A DNA stretch of 10,252 bases from Dinghuibacter sp035492835 (GTDB lineage Bacteria; Bacteroidota; Bacteroidia; Chitinophagales; Chitinophagaceae): positions 1-10,252 of the forward strand of contig NZ_DATJIY010000273.1 in assembly GCF_035492835.1 (NCBI RefSeq), written 5' to 3'. A program made the position numbers and the translations under genes. This document shows positions 1 to 4,850 of the stretch, one piece after another. Within the stretch, counting starts at the first letter, position 1. Each line of letters starts with the position of its first letter. Under the pieces are notes generated by a model. It did no database searches. It was not told where the DNA came from and saw only the letters and a program-made list of their open reading frames with translations.

Positions 1-916
1 TGCACGCCTTTAGCGTCTCGTGGGTGAACGTCACCGTTACCCCGAAGCGCAGCGCCAGGTTGCGCGCCGCCGAATCCATCGTGATGTTGTCGTAGAAAAT
101 CTCGGAGGGCTTCCAGGCCACGATCGGCCCCGTATCCACCCGCGCCTGCCGGACCGTCGACGACTCCGGTACGAAATGTATCTGCTGGTTGGCCACCAGC
201 GTGCCCAGCGACCGGCTGTCGCGCAGCACCTGTACCTTCCCGCGCGTCACCGTTATATCGATGTTCTGCCCCGGATACGCCTTGATGTCAAAGGTCGTCC
301 CCAGCACCCGCGTCGTCAGCTGTCCGCTGTGCACCAGGAACGGCTGTCCCGGCACCGACCGGATGTCGAAATAGCCCTCCCCGCTGAGGTATACCTCGCG
401 GGTCCGCCCTGTAAACGCCGTCGGATAGTCGAGCCGGCTCCCGGTGTTCAGCACGACCGTGCTGCCGTCCGGCAGGTGCACGGTGTGGATCGCCGGTTTC
501 GAGGGTGCGACGGCCACCGTCGCCGGCGCCGTTTTCGAAGCGGGCCACACCCACCACGCGCCCACGCCCAGCGCCGCCGCCGCCACAGCCGACCAAGCCA
601 CGAGACGCCCGCCACGGAGCCGTACGCCACGAAGCCGTATCCCCCCGGGCCCCGTTCCCAGGCGCCCCGCACCCCGCCCGCCGCTCAGCCTGCTCAACTC
701 CGCATCCGACCGCTGTATATCCTCCAGCATCCGGTCCCAGTCCACGGGGTGCGCGTCGTCGCCGCTTTGCCGCCAAAGCGCGCGCATCCGCTCGTCCAGG
801 TACAGGTCTGCCCCCTCCTGCCGGAGCAGGTGCACGAGCTCTTCCACCTCCTCCGGGGAGCAGGTCCCGGATAAGTAGCGGTCAAAAAGGAATTGTAATC
901 GGATTGGCTGGTCCAT
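1..916 (-). CDS. FecR-family anti-sigma factor (3' end beyond window)
   Basis: Membrane-bound anti-sigma factor expected to hold the ECF sigma factor encoded just upstream and release it when a partner outer-membrane TonB-type receptor signals. I read 305 codons from ATG at 916 (begins MDQPIRLQFLFDRYLSG) without a stop before the left edge. Residues 1-75 form the cytoplasmic sigma-binding region. Residues 105-124 are a hydrophobic membrane segment, preceded by an Arg-rich stretch (IRLRGVRLRGGRL, about 93-105). The periplasmic FecR domain follows, with LPDGSTVVLNTGSRL (148-162) and GEGYFDI (179-185), both typical of FecR proteins. From about 270 it enters the STN-like C-terminal part (FYDNITMDSAARNLALRFGV). 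The 33-base gap from the sigma gene indicates one operon. In Bacteroidota such pairs usually precede a SusC/SusD-like or TonB-receptor operon, which would lie left of this window. No clear Shine-Dalgarno is seen; a hairpin abuts the start. Confidence 0.93.
   Translation of the reverse strand, partial: MDQPIRLQFLFDRYLSGTCSPEEVEELVHLLRQEGADLYLDERMRALWRQSGDDAHPVDWDRMLEDIQRSDAELSRLSGGRGAGRLGTGPGGIRLRGVRLRGGRLVAWSAVAAAALGVGAWWVWPASKTAPATVAVAPSKPAIHTVHLPDGSTVVLNTGSRLDYPTAFTGRTREVYLSGEGYFDIRSVPGQPFLVHSGQLTTRVLGTTFDIKAYPGQNIDITVTRGKVQVLRDSRSLGTLVANQQIHFVPESSTVRQARVDTGPIVAWKPSEIFYDNITMDSAARNLALRFGVTVTFTHETLKAC
610..637 (-). repeat. 15-bp imperfect tandem repeat inside fecR
   Basis: Within the FecR gene the 13-mers at 610-622 and 625-637 differ at one base and are 15 bases apart. 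A third weaker copy begins at about 597. They encode RLRGV/RLRGG just before the membrane segment, so the repeat extends the positively charged cytoplasmic side of the helix. It is likely a small in-frame tandem duplication and not a DNA site. Confidence 0.6.
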
Positions 917-917
917 C

Positions 918-938
918 CCAGGCAAGACACTTGCCAGG
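918..938 (-). promoter_or_regulatory. Hairpin between the sigma gene and fecR, abutting the fecR start
   Basis: GGCAAG (921-926) and CTTGCC (930-935) are perfect complements around a 3-base loop. Two further pairs (918-919 with 937-938) follow after one mismatch. In the transcript the hairpin ends one or two bases before the fecR AUG, so it could lower fecR translation relative to the sigma factor. There is no T-run after it, so it does not look like an intrinsic terminator. Function is inferred only. Confidence 0.4.
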
Positions 939-949
939 TATCGATAGGA

Positions 950-1510
950 CTAATCGAGCATAAAAAAAACCAGGATCGCCAAAATCCCCCCGTTGCGCCC
1001 GAGGTGTCCCCGGATAAACCGCAGCGCCTCCACCAGGTGGTTCTTCACCGTGCTCCGGGAGAGCTGCAGATGAACGGCGATCTCCTCGTGGTTCAACCCC
1101 TTTACCCGGCTGAGCTGGTACACCTGCCGGCGTTGCGGCGACAACAGGGCCACCGCCTCCTGGACGATGTGGTCGTAGTCGGTGGACAGGGAAAGCTCCT
1201 CCACATCGTTGGCGGACGGCCGCATCAACGACTGGAGCTCCCGAAGCAGCCGGGCGTCGGTGGCGGCTTTGCGTAAATGGTTCAGGGTCTTGTGCCGGGC
1301 GATAGTGAACAGGTACCCTTCCAGGTTGTCGACCCGACCCAGCATGTCCCGGCACAACCAAAGCTTCAGAAAAATCTCCTGCGTAATCTCTTCGGCCGTA
1401 TACGCCGAATGGGCCACGGCCAGCACATACCCGTAGACCCGGTTCTTATAGGTGTCAAAAATACATTTAAACTCCTCCGCAGTCACATGGCGCTCCTGAT
1501 GGCTTTGCAT
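950..1510 (-). CDS. ECF (FecI-like) RNA polymerase sigma factor
   Basis: Extracytoplasmic-function sigma factor that directs RNA polymerase to a small regulon and is controlled by the downstream FecR protein. From ATG 1510 (MQSHQERHVTAEEF) the protein has 186 residues, a normal ECF length. Sigma region 2 spans about 11-80 (AEEITQEIFLKLW; NLEGYLFTIARHKTLNHLRK) and region 4 about 114-165 (LSPQRRQVYQLSRVKGLNHEEIA, then HLQLSRSTVKNHL, the -35 recognition helix). The C-terminus is a hydrophobic tail (ILAILVFFMLD), common in FecI-like sigmas of Bacteroidota and read through a run of eight T (minus strand; A at 962-969). An in-frame ATG at 1585 would add 25 residues and has GGAG nearby. I prefer 1510 because 1574-1596 matches the upstream region of the histidine kinase gene and so looks like a promoter of the divergent PAS gene. 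The function call is firm; the start is not. Confidence 0.93.
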   Translation of the reverse strand: MQSHQERHVTAEEFKCIFDTYKNRVYGYVLAVAHSAYTAEEITQEIFLKLWLCRDMLGRVDNLEGYLFTIARHKTLNHLRKAATDARLLRELQSLMRPSANDVEELSLSTDYDHIVQEAVALLSPQRRQVYQLSRVKGLNHEEIAVHLQLSRSTVKNHLVEALRFIRGHLGRNGGILAILVFFMLD

Positions 1511-1634
1511 GGTATCAGGTTTGATGAAGCAATCGTTGGTGCTAAAGTAGGAATTTTGGCCGTTCCGACGGGTTATTTTGTTCATTCAACTCCGCCCTCC
1601 GCATACATCCGCGCCATTTTCCTAACTTGACCCG
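1511..1634. promoter_or_regulatory. Divergent control region between the sigma gene and the PAS gene
   Basis: If the sigma gene starts at 1510, this 124-base space serves both divergent genes. If it starts at 1585, only 49 bases remain. It holds TATTTTGTTCAT (1574-1585) and TCCGCC (1591-1596), the pair also found before the kinase gene. No exact Bacteroidota -7 box (TAnnTTTG) was found; TATTTTG is one base short of it. Confidence 0.45.
1574..1596 (+). promoter_or_regulatory. Shared upstream element, copy 1 (before the PAS gene)
   Basis: TATTTTGTTCAT at 1574-1585, five bases, then TCCGCC at 1591-1596. The first base is 61 bases before the PAS gene ATG. The same 12-mer, with TCCGCC four bases later, lies 60 bases before the kinase ATG. 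GACGGG precedes both copies. Likely a promoter or operator copied with the PAS-coding sequence. Confidence 0.55.
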
Positions 1635-1952
1635 ATGAAAAACACCATCATTGAAGAGACGATGTTCCCCGCGGAGGCCTGGTTCCTGACCGACCGGCAG
1701 AACCGCAGCGCGCAATTCAGTCGCCGCTGCCTGGAGATAATGGGGTTGAAGAAAACGGAGGCCGCGGGTGAAGGCTGGCTGCAGGCCGTCCATCCCGATG
1801 ACAGGGAGCGTTTGGGCATGTCCGCTAATTTGCGTTTCCGCAAACCCAATGGCGCCATTGCCTGGGTCGATTTGATAAAGCTGGTGACAAAAGACGGCTA
1901 TCTCTGGCTGATGTGGGAGGCCAACGCGCCGGCGGCCTGTGTGTTATTGTAG
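1635..1952 (+). CDS. Stand-alone PAS-domain protein, paralogue of the kinase sensor domain
   Basis: A 105-residue cytoplasmic protein made of one PAS domain and nothing else. Residues 11-96 align with residues 23-108 of the hybrid kinase at 4851. Shared blocks are WFLTDR, RCL-I-GL, a GW-Q--H--DRE-LG stretch, AWVD and the run GYLWLMW. I count about 40 identities in 84 positions. Where the kinase continues into its HisKA domain, this protein ends after a short tail (APAACVLL) with TAG at 1950-1952. There is no transmembrane segment, signal peptide, effector domain or Cys/His cluster. It could be a sensor that pairs with the kinase PAS domain or competes for its ligand, or a leftover of a kinase duplication. 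The uninterrupted frame and matching upstream element favour a working gene. Its 3' end overlaps the convergent HPt gene by 9 bases. Confidence 0.8.
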   Translation: MKNTIIEETMFPAEAWFLTDRQNRSAQFSRRCLEIMGLKKTEAAGEGWLQAVHPDDRERLGMSANLRFRKPNGAIAWVDLIKLVTKDGYLWLMWEANAPAACVLL

Positions 1953-2270
1953 TTCCTCCCGCATTTGCCGCACGACGACCGCCATCACCGAACAGAGCCG
2001 CTCAATATTCCCGGGCAATCCAACGCCGGCCTCTATCTCCGCGATAGTCGCCGCCAGCGACCGTATCTCCAATTCCAATATCGACGGCTTGATCCGGTGC
2101 GCCAGCGCCCTCACCCGTGCCAGGTCGCCGGCAACATAGGCGGATTGGATCTCCGCCACCGCCGGTGGCACCGACTCCAAAAACAGCCCAAGGAAAAACG
2201 ATACGATCCCACTGTCATTCCCATCCAACAGCTGGAGCCGGGACGCATCGTATAGACGTCCGGCCATCAT
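1944..2270 (-). CDS. HPt-domain histidine phosphotransfer protein
   Basis: Single-domain phosphotransfer protein of 108 residues, expected to carry phosphate from the receiver of the hybrid kinase to the response regulator. The phospho-accepting histidine should be His58 in LAHRIKPSI (56-64), which matches the AHxLKxS/HKIKPS signature of HPt domains. The sequence around it reads as a helical bundle (DLARVRALAHRIKPS, then EIRSLAATIAEIE). There is no receiver or kinase part. The start ATG (2270) overlaps the TGA of the response regulator as ATGA, so the two are probably translated together in near-equal amounts. A second ATG follows directly at 2267. The stop overlaps the convergent PAS gene by 9 bases. 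Confidence 0.85.
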   Translation of the reverse strand: MMAGRLYDASRLQLLDGNDSGIVSFFLGLFLESVPPAVAEIQSAYVAGDLARVRALAHRIKPSILELEIRSLAATIAEIEAGVGLPGNIERLCSVMAVVVRQMREELQ

Positions 2271-3622
2271 GGTCTTATGATTTCCCTGGATTGAAGCATG
2301 GCGTAGACCTTTGACTTGCCGATGCCGAGGCGCTGGGCTGCCAGCAGGACGTTGTTGTCATACCGCCGCAGGAAATGCAGGATGATGTCGCGCTCGTACT
2401 CCTTTAGCGTTTTTTCCTCGTCAAGCAGCGAGGCTCCGCGACGGACTGCGCTGAACATGATACTATCCGCGGTCAGCTCGGGGCCTTCGCATAGCACGGC
2501 GGCCAGCTGCATGACCGCCTTGAGCTCGCGGACATTCCCCGGGTAGTGATAGTGCAGGAGCTTCGCGGAAGCTTCGGCGCTCAGACCTGGCAGGGCCCGG
2601 TGATTGTCCTGGCAAAATTCACCGAGGAAGTGTTTAGCCAGCAAAAGGATGTCGCTCTCGCGCTCGCGCAGCGGCGGGAGCTGGATGGGTAAACCGATCA
2701 GCCGGTAGTAAAGGTCTTCGCGAAAAGCGCCGCCGCGGACTTCGTCCATCAGGTCGCGGTTGGTGGCCACGATGAGGCGCACGTCGAGGGGGATGCGGTC
2801 TTTCCCGCCGATCCGGGTGATCTCGCGCTCCTGGAGTGCGCGGAGGAGCTTGCCCTGCTGGGCGAATTCCATTTCGCCTATTTCGTCGAGAAACAGCGTG
2901 CCGCCGTTGGCTTCTTCGAACTTACCGATTTTGCGGGCGATGGCGCCGGTGAACGCACCTTTTTCGTGGCCGAAGAGCTCGCTTTCGAGCAGGTCGCGGG
3001 GGATGGCGCCCATATTGATGGCGACGAAAGGGTGTTGCTTACGGGCGGAGTTGAAGTGGATGGCTTTGGCGACGACTTCCTTGCCCGTGCCGGTCTCCCC
3101 GGTGATCGAGACGTTGATATTGGTGTGCAGGCTACGCCTGACCAGGCTGTGCACCTGTTGCATGGCGGCGCTGTTACCCTTGAGCAGGTGAACGAGGTCG
3201 TATTGCTTGTCGAGCTCGCCCCTTAAATACAGGACTTCCAGCTCGAGGGAGCGCTGTTTGCGGAGGCGCAGTACGGCATTCCACAACAGTGGCCGGGTGT
3301 GCTCGTCCTTAACGAAGTAATCGCTGGCCCCCGCCTTGAGGACCTGGATCGCGGCCCCGACATCCTCCTGCCCGCTGACGACGATGACGGGGACCTGGGG
3401 CGCCTGACTGCGGATGCGTTTGACAAGGTCGAGGCCGTTGGCGTCCGGGAGGGAATAGTCCAGGGTGATCAGATGGGGTTGCAGGTGAAGGCGGTCGAGG
3501 CATTCCTTACCCGTTGACATCAGGTGTACTTCATGGTCGCGGTTGGCGGAAAGGTGGTGTTTAAGCAGTCCGCCATAGAAAGGCTCGTCTTCGACGATGA
3601 ATATGATAAACTTATCCGGCAT
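2267..3622 (-). CDS. Sigma54-dependent response regulator (NtrC/AtoC class)
   Basis: DNA-binding response regulator of 451 residues that would activate sigma54 promoters when phosphorylated. The receiver (about 5-120) has acidic residues Glu11, Asp12 and Glu13, phospho-acceptor Asp55 in LDYSLPD, Ser83 and Lys105. The AAA+ domain (about 148-380) has Walker A GETGTGKE (175-182), the sigma54-contacting loop GAFTGA (222-227), Walker B GGTLFLDE (240-247) and an arginine-finger region FREDLYYRL. All are intact, so it should both hydrolyse ATP and engage sigma54. A Fis-type HTH closes the protein (about 410-448, NNVLLAAQRLGIGKSKVYAML). Length is normal for the class. It lies 97 bases downstream of the CAP lipoprotein gene, and its stop overlaps the HPt start. 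An inverted repeat directly before the ATG and four 10-bp repeats further upstream suggest dedicated control. Its target genes cannot be read from the sequence. Confidence 0.95.
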   Translation of the reverse strand: MPDKFIIFIVEDEPFYGGLLKHHLSANRDHEVHLMSTGKECLDRLHLQPHLITLDYSLPDANGLDLVKRIRSQAPQVPVIVVSGQEDVGAAIQVLKAGASDYFVKDEHTRPLLWNAVLRLRKQRSLELEVLYLRGELDKQYDLVHLLKGNSAAMQQVHSLVRRSLHTNINVSITGETGTGKEVVAKAIHFNSARKQHPFVAINMGAIPRDLLESELFGHEKGAFTGAIARKIGKFEEANGGTLFLDEIGEMEFAQQGKLLRALQEREITRIGGKDRIPLDVRLIVATNRDLMDEVRGGAFREDLYYRLIGLPIQLPPLRERESDILLLAKHFLGEFCQDNHRALPGLSAEASAKLLHYHYPGNVRELKAVMQLAAVLCEGPELTADSIMFSAVRRGASLLDEEKTLKEYERDIILHFLRRYDNNVLLAAQRLGIGKSKVYAMLQSREIIRP

Positions 3623-3623
3623 A

Positions 3624-3659
3624 CGGGGAGCGCGCTGGTAAGGTACGCACGCGCTCCCG
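3624..3659 (-). promoter_or_regulatory. Inverted repeat abutting the response regulator start
   Basis: GGGAGCGCG (3626-3634) and CGCGCTCCC (3650-3658) pair over 9 bases around a 15-base loop. One more C-G pair (3624 with 3659) forms if 3625 bulges. In the transcript the stem ends within three bases of the AUG, so it could mask ribosome access. As DNA, the dyad could bind a dimer such as the encoded Fis-type HTH. There is no T-tract, so a terminator is unlikely. Confidence 0.5.
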
Positions 3660-3670
3660 CGTATCCTAAT

Positions 3671-3710
3671 CGCCGGAGTGCGCCGGAGAGCGCTGGAAAA
3701 CGCCGGAAAC
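3671..3710. repeat. Four tandem 10-bp repeats upstream of the response regulator
   Basis: Four consecutive decamers, CGCCGGAGTG, CGCCGGAGAG, CGCTGGAAAA and CGCCGGAAAC, follow CGCYGGARNN. They are spaced at exactly 10 bases, about one helical turn. They lie between the CAP gene stop (3720) and the response regulator start (3622), with the inverted repeat next to them. They could be helically phased protein sites or a simple replication-slippage repeat. Confidence 0.6.
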
Positions 3711-3719
3711 CCGGCCTGG

Positions 3720-4652
3720 TTAGCGAACGGCCACTGCCACTATGGATACAGTATATTGATAATCCTTGGGTTGTCCCCCCACCAATACATGGGAAACATT
3801 CACCCGGAAACTGCGATCGGCGGTAAGCGTATCCGTGTTCAGGTCGTTCATGTTCCAGACGAGGGTGTTGTCTCCACAGCCCATCTCCGGGGTGAACACC
3901 GAAACACTGCGCGACTCGCCCGACGGACCGGTGACCTGGATCGTCGCCTGGCTGAAATCCGCTGCCTCCACGGAGAAAGACCAGTAAGGGAAAACGAGGG
4001 GAGACGGGATAAAACCGTTGCCCGGGTAGGCGACGAAGGGCAAAGCGGGACGGTTGCCGAAGTCCCCGATCAGCCAAAGAGCGTTGGAGAAGTCGGTATC
4101 CCCCGTGCCCGCCTTGGTCAGTGAGGGGAAAAGCACCCAGCGCCGGTGACCTACATTGGTCAACCCCGCGTCTTGCATATAGGCCGTGACGGCGTCTGGA
4201 CCGGTCACTCCCAGCGCCAGGTTCGAGCGGGCGGCGGCCAGCTGCCCCATGGGGCTGAAGCAATGCCACCCCGGGTCCGGGTAATGGTTCAGCTGGTTAT
4301 TGGCCTTCATCATCAACGCCGCCTGCTGCGCCTTGTCGTTGAGGGAATCGACCAGCGTCACCCCGTCGGGTAAGCCCGAGAGCCTGCGGAAATAATTGAG
4401 GCGTTGAAGCGTCAAAGCCTTGTCTTCGGCCGACGTCGTACCGGCGTCGCAATTCTCGACGTCGCCGTTCCAGGTAACGCCGTTTAGGGATGAACCCAGG
4501 TAGTTGGTGGTATAGTCGGCCAGGGCTTCGTCCCGGCTCTCATACACGGTTGTTTGGGCGTCGATGGGAGCCGAAGGAGACAGCGACGGGGTGCTTTTGG
4601 TACAGCTGATGGCAACGGTAACGGCAGCAAGGAGGCGGAGGTGCAGGTGCAT
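3720..4652 (-). CDS. CAP/SCP-domain lipoprotein
   Basis: Predicted secreted, lipid-anchored protein of 310 residues with a CAP (SCP/PR-1-like) domain. A short signal peptide (MHLHLRLLAAVTVAISC) ends in a lipobox-like AISC with Cys17. A low-complexity Ser/Pro linker follows. The CAP domain covers about 82-185: LQRLNYFRRLSGLPDGVTL, LNDKAQQAALMM, an LNHYPDPGWHCF segment with His123, and VGHRRWVL with His169. The spaced histidines and the GHR motif match the CAP cavity. Residues about 200-310 look like a beta-rich domain (TIQVTGPSGESRSVSVF; YQYTVSIVAVAV). Cysteines at 68, 131 and 259 are available. CAP proteins bind lipids, sterols or peptides, or act as proteases; which applies here is unknown. 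It precedes the response regulator on the same strand and is divergent from the kinase, so it may be an output of the phosphorelay or an envelope partner. Confidence 0.82.
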   Translation of the reverse strand: MHLHLRLLAAVTVAISCTKSTPSLSPSAPIDAQTTVYESRDEALADYTTNYLGSSLNGVTWNGDVENCDAGTTSAEDKALTLQRLNYFRRLSGLPDGVTLVDSLNDKAQQAALMMKANNQLNHYPDPGWHCFSPMGQLAAARSNLALGVTGPDAVTAYMQDAGLTNVGHRRWVLFPSLTKAGTGDTDFSNALWLIGDFGNRPALPFVAYPGNGFIPSPLVFPYWSFSVEAADFSQATIQVTGPSGESRSVSVFTPEMGCGDNTLVWNMNDLNTDTLTADRSFRVNVSHVLVGGQPKDYQYTVSIVAVAVR

Positions 4653-4724
4653 ACGAGGATGTTTCCTGCGCTGTTTTCACGCACCATGCCAACAGGTTAA
4701 CTATTTAATATTCAATGAAATGAA

Positions 4725-4743
4725 AATTAGAATAATTCTAATT
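4725..4743. repeat. 19-bp perfect palindrome in the CAP-kinase divergent region
   Basis: AATTAGAAT (4725-4733), one central A, then ATTCTAATT (4735-4743): nine-base arms with perfect symmetry. It sits about 70 bases from the CAP start and 110 bases from the kinase start. This is typical of an operator for a dimeric regulator serving divergent genes. Confidence 0.6.
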
Positions 4744-4751
4744 CGTTCCAT

Positions 4752-4781
4752 ATTCCGGAAGGAAATTCTGATTCCCGGAAG
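4752..4781. repeat. Paired TTCC(C)GGAA sites
   Basis: ATTCCGGAAG (4752-4761) and ATTCCCGGAAG (4771-4781) are near-identical, each nearly self-complementary, with starts 19 bases apart, close to two helical turns. They lie just upstream of the shared element before the kinase gene and could form a two-site operator. Confidence 0.45.
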
Positions 4782-4790
4782 ACGGGCGAC

Positions 4791-4812
4791 TATTTTGTTC
4801 ATCTTTTCCGCC
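4791..4812 (+). promoter_or_regulatory. Shared upstream element, copy 2 (before the kinase gene)
   Basis: TATTTTGTTCAT at 4791-4802, then four bases and TCCGCC at 4807-4812. The first base is 60 bases before the kinase ATG. It matches 1574-1596 before the PAS gene. A TTG/CTG trinucleotide 20 bases upstream (4768-4770) would fit a Bacteroidota -33 position loosely. Confidence 0.55.
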
Positions 4813-4850
4813 GCTGCCGGCACTTGTATGGAATTTGTTAATTTAAAACA

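Larger units (their letters stand above)
4653..4850. promoter_or_regulatory. Divergent control region between the CAP gene and the kinase gene
   Basis: This 198-base space has an AT-rich core (about 4697-4755) in an otherwise GC-rich window. It holds a 19-bp perfect palindrome, two TTCC(C)GGAA sites, the second copy of the shared upstream element, and two imperfect -24/-12-like sequences. These last are minus strand 4691-4676 and plus strand 4818-4833; both carry GA where GC is expected at -12. The kinase start is preceded by TTAATTTAAAACA, an A/T-rich leader common in Bacteroidota. Confidence 0.6.

Noticed and set aside
20..874. Long plus-strand reading frame of 284 codons
   Set aside because: It lies antisense to the FecR gene, is extremely rich in Arg, Pro and His, and shows no domain. 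It is a by-product of high GC content.
962..969. Run of eight T (minus strand) near the end of the sigma gene as a programmed frameshift or terminator
   Set aside because: The run falls in codons for the hydrophobic tail typical of these sigmas, and the normal stop follows five residues later. There is no stem before it, so neither reading is supported.
3520..4269. 249-codon minus-strand frame between the CAP gene and the response regulator
   Set aside because: It is another frame of the same strand running through the CAP gene and into the response regulator. It has no recognisable domain and its composition is unlike a real protein.
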